From: Symbiodinium natans
Taxonomy: Eukaryota; Sar; Dinophyceae; Suessiales; Symbiodiniaceae
Direction: 5' to 3'
Assembly: GCA_905221605.1 (NCBI GenBank)
Contig: CAJNDS010000103.1
Coordinates: 126,001 to 190,000 of the forward strand
DNA: 64,000 bases
Of the stretch, positions 1 to 12,700 are shown in pieces. The notes below the pieces were generated by a model. The model was given only the letters and a program-made list of their open reading frames with translations, was not told where the DNA came from and did no database searches. Position numbers and translations under genes: made by a program. The stretch's first letter is position 1. Each line of letters starts with the position of its first letter.

Positions 1-2608
1 TGTACAGCCGCCGAACAGTGCATAGTTGAAGAACGGTTTGCTTTCATGCAGGAAGTTTGCTCCATGTTTCTCGTGCATGAAATGGGGGCCAAGGATGAGG
101 TCACGGAAAGCGATGTTTACAAGAACTGGAACAAGCAGGAAGCTCAAGAAGCTCGCGCTCGGGAAGTTTTTTTGGGGTCTTGGGTGGTTTAGGTAGTGCA
201 TGGTGCGGTCACGGGATCTCCGAAGGAGCTGCAAAGTTGATCTTGAGCAGCAACCACCGTCAGCTTCAGTTTCGGAAGCGTGCTGGAGAAGAAGCTGGAA
301 GCGGAGGAGTACATCAAGAAGCGCAATGCTCAGCCATGTTCAGAGGATAGCCGCTTAATGTTCTTCTGACCCAGCTTTCTGGGCGGTTTTCTCAGGGTGA
401 CCGTGCGCTATACACTTCAACTTCACCTGCTGTCCTCAGAGTAATATAGAGGTCGGAATAGTTACTAGTTACTAATGGTATTCCCTCATGGCCCCTTTGT
501 AATTATACTATAGTGGCCCCCAAAACCCCATTGCAAATTATTCAGGCCCCTATATTAGCCTTCAAGACTCGCCTGAAGGTCTGGCCTTGACTACACCATC
601 ATTCGCCCAGCGCGGGCCCCGAAAAGCCACAGCTTCAAAGAGCTCCAGAGTTGCCAGATGTGTTTTTGAGGTGCCGATGACCAACGACTTCCCCAGAGAT
701 GCGCCTTTGCGGCAACCAAGCTGGGCGTGATCGCCAATTTCAGGGGACGTCGTGCTTCTGCTTCGGTTTCGGCGGTTTCGGCTTCTAGCTCGGTGGTTGG
801 GTTCGGGTACACGTGGGGACTCTAGATTGAGCCGTTTCGTGCTTCGGATCAGTCCTTCGACTCCTTCGAATATCTTGAGCCAACCTGCATCTCCAGAACC
901 CATTCTTACCTTAGCCATGGCTCCATGTGCTAATGGAGGGTTTCAGAATGTTTCAGACTTTCTGACCGGCTAAACCTCAGGTCGGGGGGATCTACTTCGC
1001 CAAGCCGGACTCGTATGGGACTCACATGGGCTCAAGTGCCTTCATTCATACTGGAGTAGACGTGTACAATGCCTTACAAGCCCAGCTGTTAAAAGGCTGC
1101 GCCTGCGTGAGTCGGACGTTGGGAAGAAGATCAGCCGCCGTGACCTTGGTGGTTGCACAAAGTGTGTGTGGCCAGCTCTCTTCAGAGCAGGCAGCTTGTC
1201 TTTCCGCACGTGCGACATACCCTGCCACACTGCTTTGGCAGTAGCGCATGCATTCCTTCTCAAAGGGAGTCAGCCAAAACCAAAGCTAGTGTCAAACGTG
1301 TTGAGGTGACGATGTGGGGCTGGCGGTGCTGGATGCAATCTTTAACCCTAAGGCATCGAAAGGCTCCTCGGGATGCAGGGGCTACAGGGGCTGGCAAACC
1401 ACCATCGGGAGTTGAGCCCGCCGAATGCCAAGCAAGCGCGCACGTTAGATGTAGCCTGCACTTTGCATGCTAAATGGAATCCAATGGAATCCCCAGGTAA
1501 GGCAGTGCACGTTGTATTCAGATGGTGCCGAGTTCCCACCAGCGATTGTTGGAGGCACCTTCGAGTTGGTCGGAGTTGCCGGTGCTCAGCCGACCCCACG
1601 GGCGCAGTCGGACGCTGAAAGAGTTTTGTTTTTTGTTTTTTGTTTTTTGGCTGGGAGATGTAGTGGCGGTGACGGCCTCTGTCGCGACAAGACTCTGTAG
1701 CCTCAGACGCGCTTGGTCGGACTTCCCTTACCTTTCCTTCCAGCATCTCAGGTGGTGGGAGGCGCGGGATGGACAAAAAGCTGCGTAGTACCTTAGTAGA
1801 GCCGTCAACGAAGCTGCTCTGCGATCTTGGCCAAGCTTGGCTCCTGGTGAGCCACGCCTCGGTCTTAGGGTTCCTCATGTACAGTGCCCACACACGCTGG
1901 ATCCCACTATACGCCAGGGGAGCTTGAATTTGAAGTAAGCTCCCCTGCGTGGGTCACATCTGGGGCCAACAGTCCCATGGGCAGGCTTTATGTTTGTTTC
2001 TTGCAGTTATAGCTGTAGTGCGGACCCAAAGACTGCAGCGCCATTTCCGGTACTAACCCATGCAGGTTGCACCTGCCTCGGAGCGCTTTTGGAGCTTTGG
2101 ATGAGGGGAGAGAAACAAGCACCCTGAAGCCCTGAAGCATGACCTCCATTGGACCTCGCAGCACTTTGATCCCATACAGCGGGTGGCTTGGGGCCAGATG
2201 GCCCCGCGAGTCATGGAGCGTCACCTGGCCGTGCTAGGCCTGGTAGTGTTCAGACATGTTCAACAGGGGTGTTGAGTAGGATTCGCTCTGGCACGACCGC
2301 AAGGCCGCAAGGCAGTTTAAGGAAGTTCGTTTTGTCATCTCTAGCACAGGAGCTTCCACTCCTTCAATTGCTATTTCTCTAGGGACCACGAAGCCATTGC
2401 AGTCACTCCGAATCAATTTCTGCACGCGCCCTGTCAGCTTTGCTGTTGCGCGGTGCGGTCGCTCAAATCCTGAGGCCGGGTTCTGCAATGTTTGGCAATG
2501 TCTTGCTGTTCGATGTTGCTGCGTGACTCTGTGTGAGTGTGTGAAGAGTGCTACCAAAGACTTCGAAGGGTCGCACTGCATCTTCTGACGTGTTGCACGC
2601 ACGCCCAG
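1..2608. other. Region with no recognised gene upstream of GH16-A
   Basis: I find no open frame here that resembles a known family. Short open frames exist on both strands, but they overlap each other and lack coding character. Earlier exons of GH16-A, such as one for a signal peptide, should lie somewhere in this stretch, because the first recognised exon at 2609 starts inside a codon. I could not place them. A T-rich run lies near 1625-1650. Confidence 0.5.
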
Positions 2609-5600
2609 ATATGCTCCGGTTGAGCGGCTGGTGGGCCCGGAATTCTTCCAACACTGGAACTTCTACACAGGACCCGACCCCACCCACGGCACGGCCGCTC
2701 GCTGCAATTGAGCTCTTCACTCACTTGGGTCCTTGGTTTCTCTTCCACATTTGTTCCGTTAGTCCACGTTCCTGGTAACATCGCCTAGACTTCCTGAGAT
2801 GCACAGCTGGCGCCGAGGGCCAGCCCGGATGCTTTCTTGAGCCGAGGTCGAGTTCGTGTCGGAGCCCGAGGCTTGGAACAGGAAGCTGCTGTCTGCATCA
2901 TCTGCCACTTGGTTTCACCACAGGACCTTTTGAGTTTTGATTGTCGGCACAGACTGGCGGCTAATGCGCATTACCAGCACAGTCTCAAGAAGGCAGATGT
3001 GCAGAAGATGTAATCAGATGCATTCTAGTGTCTGCCGCGCTGAGCTTGGAGTCTTCATGGGCGTCGACAACGCGACCAAATTGGGTAGTGAAGGCCGGGT
3101 GTGATCAGCATCCCTTCACTGCCTGGCAGTGAGGTCTTGCAGTGGATGAACATCTCACGTGTCTCAATGTGGCTCGTGATCATCTGGGCAGGCTTGTTGC
3201 ATAAGCTCGTTTTCTAAGCTACAGCAGAACGTGCCGTGGGTCCGGGGCATGCTCCGCATGGGCCAACGCCCCCAGTACAAGAATTGTCATGGGATCCAGC
3301 ACCCATGATCCTGGCAGGTGGCAGAAAAGCCGTGAGGATAGAGAGCAAGAACAGTGGCATGGACACAATGGATGCAACTCGAACCCCACCTTGCAACTCC
3401 ATTTCGACTTGGGAACTTAGGCTACAATGGTGGAATGTTTGTCCTGACCTTGGACCATGTCCCCACAGCCTGTGGACCCTTGGCTCTACAGTTTATATCA
3501 AGTAGCTGCTTGCGCAGCAACATCAACACCTATAGAGCGGAGATTGACGTACAGTGACACTGTAGGAGCCTGGCCGGCCTTCTGGATGTTCGGTGATGAC
3601 GCCCAGCATGCCTGGCCTCGGTGGGGAGAGTATGACATCTTGGAGTCAATCCACGTGCAAGACTATGTGCCTCGGCTTGATTGGGGAAAGCACCTGACAT
3701 CAATGTGCATTGTGCAGACACGGCGCCGCCGCTGAAGGCAACGACAACATTGCACACCCGTGCGAGCTGCGACCAGCGCGGTGCTCGAGAATTTCTCTTC
3801 CTCACCAGACTTGACCAAAGTTGATAGGCGACGCAGGACATTGGCACACCACATGTCATCCTCGAATGAAGGCGAGAGGTCAACAACGGAATCGACTTCG
3901 TGGGGCAAGGCGCCGTGCTTGAAATCAGGGCGGTCCAAGTAGGTGAAAATGGTTCTTATATGCCATTATATGCGCCGAAGCTCGCAAAGCTGTGTTCATG
4001 TGCTTGTTACGGCTGTGGACCAGGTTGGGCCGCAGGTTCAGCCGGCACCAACAAGGCGAAGAACTGCTGGGCTACCTGTTTCCAACTTCAGGACCCCAAA
4101 ATGTAAAAGTAGACCTTATTCGGGGAACCTTGTACGGGTTAGGGCTAGGGAAAGGGTTGCTAAAGTATTGCCGTATGCGAAGCTCGCCCTTGGACATTCC
4201 CAGGTCAAGGCGCCGCAAGAGTACGACAACCAGGGCTGTGGCCAGAAGTTACCGGAAGGATCTTTTGGCCCGAGCTTCAACAAGAACCAAGGCCGGATGG
4301 CTGATGGGACCTAGAGGGACCCAGAGTGAAGCAAAGGCTGAGAGTCGCAGGTATGCCTGGGTAAAGACGGAAGTTGAAGCACACGGTCTGCTGTGTTCCT
4401 GAGCTTTTGTTGTGTAGGCCTTATTCGCCACATATGCGAGCATTGACAGGTGGGACCTTCGTTGCAGAATGGGACAAGGTTCGGCAATTGGCACTTCGCT
4501 CCATTCTTGCATAGCTCACAAGGAATTGCCCTTGGAATGCCAACTCTACAATGAACAGCGATTGCCGAGAGACATGCTGACGACTTAACCACACACTTTG
4601 GAAACCCACAGCGTTGTTCCGTCTTTAAGATTGTGGGTCATTGATGGTCATTGTGGAGTGTTTGTGGAGTGTTTGTGCAGCTTTGCCCGTCGACGTACCT
4701 AAAACTTCTTGATTCAGACCACTGTCGCCCTGTACATCGGGAAAAAAATCGCACCTAGTCTGGTTTGTGTTTGCTGTGCCCCGCACTCGCATCGGAATGC
4801 CCCTTGAAGTGAGGGTCCGGCATGAAGCGCTTTTTGCCTGGCCTGAAGCCCTCAGAACCAGTGCCAGGTGCGAAAATTCATGCGAACTTGGTTCTTTCCG
4901 GCGGGCAAAGAGCCGATTGACTTGGTCGCGAGCGCTCCGCAACCAGACATGCGCCTTGGAAGCGGGCTGCTGGTGTCTGCACAGCACAGGCACCATGAGT
5001 ACACACACATGTTCAGCCGGTGCAGGTCGCAGGCCAGAGGTGAGTTATTGTGGACTATTGTGGACTCAGGGCGCTCGTCCAAGGAATTGCAAGGGGGTGT
5101 GCAATTGATTCGACCCATTAGATTCGACTGTACATGGCCAAGGAGAGTTTTCCAGTATGAAGCATACGCTGCATGCAGAACTCGGCACATGCTCTCAGGT
5201 GGGGCACCCCAAACTCCTTCTTCACGCTGAACGAGCGATGGCACTTTGTCTAGAGCTTGTGATCAGGTGTGTGATAGATCCTCATGGAGTTCCATGTGTT
5301 GGGCGTGGGTGTTTCCAAGGTGCACGGCGGACCACTTCAAGAACATGCGAATCGTCTTCGACACAACGTTCTGTGGCGACTGGTCCGAGCAACGAAGACC
5401 ATTCGTCTGCATGGGTTCCTTACTGCTAGGGAGGCCTTTGGTGCACCCAAGAAGTCCCCATGGCTATTTGTACTATAGTGACGGTAGCGTTGGATCTGCT
5501 TCTTTCGCGAGGCGATTATGCAGGCTCAACCTTCAAAGCGATGTGCCCGTGGCTGAAGACCAGCTGCGAGGAGCCTCTTTTTTTTTTTCTCCCTGCCGTT

Positions 5601-6163
5601 CCGGCTGTGGTGTCACTTCGACATCTTTCGGACTAAGCGGGGTGTTGAATATCTGCGGGTTTAGGTTTCAAAGAGGGGAGGCAGTCGACTTCGGAAATCC
5701 CATCACTGGAGCACTTTATCGGTGTCAACCGAATGGTACTTCAGCTTGTCCTTGATTCGGCACGACTTGTGCTGAGGTTGGCAGCAGGATCCCCTGTTCA
5801 AAATGCCCTTCTGCACCCTGCTAGGACTATGTGAGGAACAACCCCTCGGCTTTTAGCCACTTGGAGCAGCGATTTGGCATGTCTTGCCCCCGTGAATGCC
5901 CAAGCAACCATTTGTGTGATGCAGAGTCGCAGAGGCGACGCTTTCTGGAGCATCCAAAAACTGGTGCCTTGGAGAATTGGGGCTGAGCGGTGTGCTCCCA
6001 AAATTCTCTCAAAATGCTTCCAGAACATTTGCAGCGGCAGTTGTCTAGGGTTTACCTTTTCTATGGACTGTGCATGCACTGCACAAGCTCATGATGTTGC
6101 TAGCTGCGCAGGACGTCTACCAAAAGGTTGATGCTGCAACCTTGGCCGTGCCCCATCGGGCAT
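2609..6163 (+). CDS. GH16-A: GH16 family endo-beta-1,3(4)-glucanase-like gene, 17 exons recognised
   Basis: Predicted beta-glucanase cutting beta-1,3 or mixed-linkage glucan such as laminarin. Exons: 2609-2693, 2847-2894, 3045-3084, 3318-3356, 3421-3474, 3566-3666, 3738-3780, 4024-4091, 4210-4291, 4450-4478, 4868-4950, 5199-5234, 5320-5393, 5524-5570, 5825-5870, 5935-5963 and one starting at 6112; all join in phase. Family landmarks in order are FYTGPDPTHGT, GYNGGMFVL, WPAFWMFG, the catalytic GEYDILE (glutamate, aspartate, glutamate of the GH16 signature), TTLHT, YDNQGCGQ, FVAEWD, RTWFFP, SFFTLNE, VFDTTFCGDW, DYVRNNPSAF and AFWSIQKL-DVYQ. Catalytic residues are intact and no frame break is seen. 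The first exon starts within a codon, so the 5' end is missing. Donors are GC, GA or GT and nearly all acceptors are AG followed by G. Family assignment is firm; substrate is inferred. Confidence 0.85.
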
Positions 6164-6599
6164 TTAACCCGAACCCCACACGCAGCCTTGAGCCTTCCTC
6201 AATGTTGCGGGATCGAAGGGCACCCCCCCTGCTGAGCCTTCAATTTGCCTTCAGCTGTCGTGGTTTGAAGGCTGCTGCCCCTGTCGTGGTCGTCGACGAT
6301 GCTGGTGAAACTACCAGCGAATCACCGAGCAGCAATGGGAGACTTCGGCGCATGGGCAGTACGACTACGAATTGCGCTTAAGGGCTATGGCGGCACAGTC
6401 GTGTTCGACTATATTGGATGAAAAAGGTTTGGTACGTACATTGCATTCCTGTGCTGTTCATCGTTCGACGGGCCTGGGCACTGCCGGAACATGAGCTTAG
6501 CTGGAATCCTTTATCAACCGAGATGATGGGCGCAGGAACCATGCCCTATCTTCCACGAGAGCTGATGTCAAGTCTCGTGTTTGCCCGAATGATCCCGAG

Positions 6600-6711
6600 G
6601 AGTGTGCTGGCTTTCCTATTTGTGCTGGCTGCTGTGTCTGGAGCTGGAGCGTACTTTTACTACACCAACGCGTCAGTGAAAAGCACAGTGAATGAGGCCT
6701 GGCAACTTTGA
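6600..6711 (+). CDS. GH16-A probable last exon: membrane segment and stop
   Basis: After acceptor CCGAG before 6600, the frame reads a hydrophobic stretch (SVLAFLFVLAAVSGAGAYF) followed by aromatic and polar residues and a TGA at 6709-6711. GH16-B has an equivalent hydrophobic exon at 21529-21709, also after its last GH16 exon and starting with one base of a split codon. I therefore read it as a C-terminal membrane anchor of the same gene. The linker exons between about 6165 and 6600 were not resolved. A Ser/Ala-rich open stretch at 6255-6380 may be linker. This assignment is inference from position and the parallel in the paralogue. Confidence 0.5.
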
Positions 6712-7555
6712 GAGCATGTTTTGGCCTCAAGGTCTTTTTTGTTGCAGCGCATGGGTCCCTGGATCCCTGTCTGCCGCGCCGATCTCGTTCCATGAACATT
6801 TTCCAGTCTCATCCAAGGATTACGGAGGCCGCTTGCGCGAACTGTGGCAAGGTTGGTGGGATGGTGGTGATGACTCCGAGGAGGCTTGGTAGAGAGGTCT
6901 CGGAACACAAGTGCTATCAAGCGCTGCAGTTTCACTGCGCCCGCCTGGCCTTGAAACCTGGTCGGTGCGTGCGTGTGTGCATGCATGCGAACGTGCCAGC
7001 GTGCGAGCGTGCGAGCGAAACCGTGTTAACACCTTGCCGGGACGACCCCGCCCCTCCTCTGGGACGCCAGACCCCTCCTTTCGCTGTCTTCTTGACTTCT
7101 TGACGGCTCCCTTGCACCCTACCCAAGCTTCACTTGGCACAACCAATGCTCCGAAACATTGGCACCCCCTACTACCTCTGCAAGCCTCTACTGCCACAAG
7201 CAGGGCGCTTGTCCCCCAAGCTCATTTACGCCGCGGGTTCATGGTTTTGGGTTTTGTTGACTGCCGACGTGCACGTCCCGTGGCTTGAGCCACCCCGTGG
7301 CATCGGATTGCAGCTCCCCCAAACGAGCACAGCATCTCGGGAGGGGGCGCATGTGATGGGTTGGTGTGGGGGAAGGGTTGGGAAGGAGGGAGACCAGGTC
7401 TTGCCACGCGCTTTTCGGCCGAGGGCCCAGGCTGATAGGAGATTTGCCATTCCACGTCAAATCAAGATAGCTGAGAATAGCTGATTGTAGGGGGGTTGGG
7501 GGTTCGGGCGAGCGTCAAAGAAGCACCGCGCCGCGAAGCCGCAAAGCGTCATAAA
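6712..7555. other. Spacer after GH16-A, no gene recognised
   Basis: Open frames of 60-130 codons occur in several frames but overlap one another and match nothing I know. A short GTGCG/GCGAGC-rich stretch lies at about 6965-7015. Confidence 0.5.
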
Positions 7556-7559
7556 CGAG

Positions 7560-7865
7560 ACAAGCGTCTCAAGCGTCTCAAGCGTCACAGGCGTTTTAAA
7601 CTTTGACAGGCTCCGAGACTTTTAAGCTTCGCGCGCGTCCTCATGCGCCTCAGGCGTCTCAAGCGTGTCAAGCGTCCCAAAGTGTCTCAAGCGCCTCAAG
7701 CGCCTCAGGCGTCTCAAGCGTCTCAAGCGCCTCAAGCGTCTCAAGCGCCTCAAGCGTTTCAAGCGCCAGCGTCTCAAGCGTCTCAGGCGTCTCAAGCGTC
7801 TCAAGCGCCTCAAGCGCCTCAAGCATTTCAAGCGTCTCAAGCGCCTCAAACGTCTCGAGCATCTC
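7560..7865. repeat. 9-bp minisatellite, left block (AAGCGTCTC / AAGCGCCTC)
   Basis: Near-perfect tandem copies of a 9-base unit, AAGCGTCTC or AAGCGCCTC. The first copies (7560-7595) are separated by about 45 bases from the main run. Because the period is a multiple of three, several frames on both strands stay open and translate to Ser/Val/Ala, Arg/Leu/Lys or Gln/Ala repeats. These are not genes. The same unit recurs at 9178-9655, on the far side of the 150-bp satellite. Confidence 0.9.
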
Positions 7866-7884
7866 AACTTATTGCTCTTACTCA

Positions 7885-8870
7885 ACACCGCAAGTTTCGG
7901 AAATGAGTGCTTCATCTTGAAATTTAGGGTTTAGGGTCGCTCAAAGGACCCCTAGCGGCAAAAACATGCTTCCAAGTGTACCTGTACACCATACAAAACA
8001 TGCGCGCCAGATACACTCATCATGTTTATTCATTCAACACCGCAAGTTTCGGAAATGAGTGCTTCATCTTGAAATTTAGGGTTGAGCGTCGCTCAAAAGA
8101 CCCCAAGCAGCAAAAACATGCTTCTAAGTGTACCTGTACACTATACAAAACATGAGCGCCACATACAAGCATGTTTCATTCACTCAGCACCGCAAGTTTC
8201 GGAAATGAGTGCTTCATCTTGAAATTTAAGGTTTAAGGTCGCTCAAAAGACCCCAAACGTCAAAAACATGCTCCCAATTGTACCTGTACACCATACAAAA
8301 CAGGCGCGCCAGATACACTCATGTTTATTCATTCAATACCGCAAGTTTCGGAAATGAGTGCTTCATCTTGAAATTTAGGGTTGAGCGTCGCTCAAAAGAC
8401 CCCAAGCGGCAAAAAACATGCTTCTAAGTGTACCTGTACACTATACAAAACATGAGCGCCACATGCAAGCATGTTTCATTCACTCAACACCGCAAGTTTC
8501 TGAAATGAGTGCTTCATCTTGAAATTTATATAGGGTTTAGGGTCGCTCAAAAGACCCCAAGCGGCAAAACCATGCTTCCAAGTGTACCTGTACACTATAC
8601 AAAACATGCGCGCCAGATACGCTCATGTTTATTCATTCAACACCGCAGGTTTCGGAAATGAGTGCTTCATCTTGAAATTTAGGGTTTAGGGTCCATCAAA
8701 GGACCCCAATCGGCAAAAGCATGCTTCCAAGTCTACCTGTACACTATAAAACATGCGCGCCAGATACACTCCTGCTTATTCATTCAACACCGCAAGTTTC
8801 GGAAATGAGTGCTTCATCTTGAAATTTAGGGTTGAGCGTCGCTCAAAAGACCCCAAGCAGCCCTGAATCT
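7885..8870. repeat. ~150-bp tandem satellite, 7 copies of two alternating types
   Basis: The anchor CGCAAGTTTCGGAAATGAG recurs, with slight variation, at 7889, 8041, 8191, 8340, 8491, 8644 and 8791, giving spacings of 147-153 bases. Type A units (7889, 8191, 8491, 8644) carry two telomere-like motifs in a row, diverged in the 8191 copy, and a CGCCAGATAC segment. Type B units (8041, 8340, 8791) read GGGTTGAGCGTCGCTC; the two complete ones carry GAGCGCCACAT. The order is A B A B A A B, so the older unit is an A-B dimer of about 300 bases. The last copy is cut short near 8860. Confidence 0.95.
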
Positions 8871-9177
8871 TGAACCCTAAATCAAGTCCCTATGGTTCAG
8901 ATCAAGACTGCCTGAGCTCAATCTCAATCCCCGCCCTTCTTTGGCCTTTTCTTTTTGTCATGTCGCTGGCAGTCCTCAAAGCGCTCGAACGATGTATCTT
9001 TGTGTTGAGCTTCGAAGACTTGAAAGGAACCGGCGTCTGAGCAACAGCAGCTCTGTGACGCAGGCTGTGAGCCCTCCGTGCGCAAGAAAACAGAACTTGA
9101 ACTACGGACATTTGCGAGAATTCTGGTCAATGCTTAACAAACGGATTGGCGTTGATCAATCTCCATCGTTTCACGCG

Positions 9178-9655
9178 CAGCACAAGCGTCTCGAGTACCG
9201 TCGCAAGCACCTCAAGCGTACCCAAACGCCTCCAGCGACTCCAGCGCATCAAGCCCGACGCGTCTACAGCGCCTCAAGCATCTCCAGCGTCTCAAGCGCC
9301 TCAAGCGTTTCAAGCATCCCAAAGCGTCTCCACTGCCTCAAGCGCCTCAAGCGTCTCGAGCGTCTCAAGCGCCTCAAGCGTTTCAAGCGCCTCAAGCGTC
9401 TCAAGCGTCTCAAGCGTCTCAAGCGTCTCAAGCGCCTCAAGCTTCTCAAGCGCCTCAAGCGTCTCAAGCGCCTCAAGCGTCTCAAGCGCCTCACGCGTCT
9501 CAAGCGTCTCAAGCGCCTCAAGCGACGCAAGAGCTAAAAGCGTCTCAAGCGTCTCAGACGCTGCGAGGCTGTCAGACTTTCAGGCTTTCATGCTTTCTGG
9601 CTGCAAGCGTAGCGCTCAAGCGTCTCAGGCGTCTCAAGCGTCTCAAGCGTCTCAG
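9178..9655. repeat. 9-bp minisatellite, right block
   Basis: The same AAGCGTCTC / AAGCGCCTC unit as the left block, degenerate at 9180-9290 and nearly perfect at 9290-9535. A second short run follows at 9605-9655, and then a TTTGAGGC repeat to about 9735. Long open frames through it translate to Ser/Val/Ala or Arg/Leu/Lys repeats and are by-products of the period. Confidence 0.9.
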
Positions 9656-9739
9656 CGACAACGTTTGAGAAGCTTTGAGGCTTTGAGGCTTTGAAGCTTC
9701 AGACCAGCTGAGAGGCTTTGAGGCTTTGAGGCTTCGAAC

Positions 9740-12700
9740 CTTCCCGACCCCTGCTCCCCCTACCCTCTCTTAGCTGCTTTTGTGCTAAGTAGGTTATTTT
9801 CACGTTACCTGGGATCTCAGATGCCTCTTGTTGTAGCGGCCTGCCTCTCGATGACTGTTGCCGAATCAGAGAGGCAATTCCTTAGTTGCGGGGTTCTAGT
9901 GACTGATGGGGGGCCTTCTGGGCCCAGTTTGCACGTTTAATTCAGGCGAATTACTTCCGCCTATGATCCCAGCACTGTCCCGCACGCCGGCAGGAGGAGT
10001 CCCCCAAGAAAGTGGACGCAGGGAAGCCCCACCGCGAAGATGGGGACGGATCCTTGACGCCTCGCCCCTTGGATGCATTGGGACCCTTGGGTGATGGGAG
10101 TGTGGGGAGTGCTACGAGTCAAAGCCCCTCCCGCCCCGGCCCCCCTGAAGAGTCGAAGCTGATGTGGACCCTCTGCAAAAGGTCCCAGGATTTCTGTCGG
10201 AACTGTAGATGGATGAGCTTATTGTATCTGAACTTTCTTTTGGGCAGAGAGGCCTCCTGGGAGTTCGGGCCGCAACCTAAACGCGAAAGATCCACCCCAA
10301 GCACCGGGCCCTCATCTGACTTGCGCGAAAGCTGAGAGGGCCCAAGCCAACAACTAATTTGGGACACTCAATGGTTGGATGCCTTTATTTATATTTAGTT
10401 CGTGGAGGCTTTGGGCAAGTCTGGGAGGGCTTGGCTAAGCCCACTAGGCATTCAGAAATGTCTTAACTTCGTCCCCCCCCCACATTTTTGAGAAAATGAG
10501 GGTTTCATCTTCTTCAGTTAGTGTTGGGCCGTGGCCCCAAAGTCCTGGCTTTGGGTGTGGCAGGGTTTACTGCCAAAACCCCGAGGTGACAGGTCCCCTC
10601 AACTCAAGGAACCCTGGATGTCCTAGCTCAGCGACTGCAGATCACAAGTTTTCAAGCCCAAGCTGGTCTCAATCCCCTACAACCCGACGCCCCTGAAACA
10701 ACATGTGTGTTTTCTCGCACTTTCGGGTGGGCGAGCCCTGCATTTTCTCAAGCCGATGTTGTTTTAAGCGGTGCTGTCGCTGCACACAGAATCTGATCAG
10801 CACGTTTGCCAGCTGTTCTTGAGACATCGCTTGCTGTCCAGTAGGCCGTGGGTGTCTAACTCTACACTCTACACCTTTCCCTGGCCAGAAGCGAGCCGAG
10901 CGCGAAATCTGGAATTTGGCATGGACGAGCGCAGCCCCTCGGGCTATTGAGCAGGGCTCAGGGATGTAGGTGAGCTCCACAGCTTCCCAGCCACAATTGC
11001 AGCCTTGTAATTCAAACTTTCGTGATTACCAATTGAAGCTGGTTAATATTGGTTAATGTGATACGAGTTCGGACATGCAGTACAGTGTCAGTACAAGAAG
11101 TGCTGCAGAGGTGTGAGCCAAGCCCCGAGCCTGCCCCAGAGGATGCTGCAGCCTCAGTTGCACAAAACTAGACATGTCTAAGGGGGGTATCAGGGGATTA
11201 TGGGTGGGGGGGGGGTTAATGAGGCGGGTTTAAGGATTTCCATATATGCTGGGGCTTTAAGGATCCCTTTAAGTGGCACCTGTTAAGTCTTCGTTGTAAA
11301 AAGGCCCGATGGTGCCACGCCATTTCATGTTGTTACGATTTGCCAGTTTTCCTCTCCACAATGTCCAGTGCCGTGGTGCAAGACCGCACTTGACAATTTT
11401 GCAAGTTAGTAGCATATTTGGCAAATGCCAGTTCAAAAACTAGTCTTCATTCGTAGCGAGCTGGTGCGCCAGACACTTGTCCAGCGGAAACAGCCGGTCC
11501 TTGGACTGCAGGCTTCAGAAGTAGTGCAGCAACATGGGCGACCACCCTGCCCTGCAGCTTCGCCAAGGATGACCGCTGTGAAGTCCGTCACTCACGTTGT
11601 CCACGCGCCCTCCATGCCCTCATCGCCAAAAGCACAGACCGCCTTTGGCCCCAGAGCTGATGACTACCGACTACCGACTCATGTCTTGTGATGGCTGGTG
11701 CCGCTTCCTATCATTGCAGAAGGGTATAGGGCGGAGCTGCCACGAGGCTGCTGTCGGTGGCGGCTTTGTGGGCAGGGTCCCGACAGGCAAGGGGCTGGGA
11801 CCTTAAGAGTTCTGAATGTACAGCGAATTCATGTCCCAAAGCCCGCATTGAATTCCTGAAGGCAGTTCCATACCTCAGTCTTCACGCCTGGAGGTAGCAG
11901 TTTTCAGCGCGTGGCCACTTCCCCGAGCAGCCGAACAAATTCCATGCGCTTGCAGCAGCTTCTTGCACGAAGTTGGGCGGCGCTCCAGGCAATGCCACGT
12001 GCATGTGCATGGGTCACAGCTCCGGTTGCAGCAAGCAACTCTAAGGACCGTGGAGAGAAGCTTGCCGCAGACAGGCGAAAGTGAACAAATTGTGGCATGA
12101 GTTTGGCATAGCTGCCCCCAAGCTTGGAGCGCAGCCAAGGACCGGTCTACTACAGCCGCTCGCTCGGGGCCTAGTCCACTTGCAAATAGACCTGGAGCCA
12201 GAAGGGAGGTGTGTGTGTGTGTGTGTCTGTTTTTCCAAAACTTTTTGACACCCTGGCGTGTGCGAACTTGTTTCGCACTGCTTCCCTGGTTAGCAAACAA
12301 GACCCAGTGGGGTTTAGCTTTGCAGTCATTGGAGGGGAAGAAGCGAAGGCCAGCGGGGCCTCGCAGGTGCAATGAACATATGCCGAAAGAATGGCGTCTT
12401 AACATTCTGTGTAGTATTGTCGAGCAATATTGGTGGAGACTCGAAGCCTACATCTTCTGCGAGAGCTGCTAGAGTAAGCCTACAAGGGAGCCTCCTCTGC
12501 GGTATTTTGAAGCAAAGGATTGGCAGCGGACATAGTCGGGATCCGCTGCCGGTGCCGCCGCAGCCATCTGCAAGCCGATCGAACTCGAGTTCGCTGCCGC
12601 CTGGCTTCGATTGGCTCAGGAGTTTTGCGGTGATGGTTTAGGTGCAGAAGGCAGTTGTAGCCACAATGCCAGCACGTAGCCCTTCAAAACAAGGGGTTTC

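Noticed and set aside
7885-8870. CRISPR array
   Set aside because: The repeats are contiguous 150-base satellite units with no unique spacers, and the DNA is nuclear eukaryotic.
7603-9694. Long open frames coding for Ser/Val/Ala, Arg/Leu/Lys or Gln/Ala repeats
   Set aside because: They come from a 9-bp repeat that is open in several frames on both strands; none has a non-repetitive domain.
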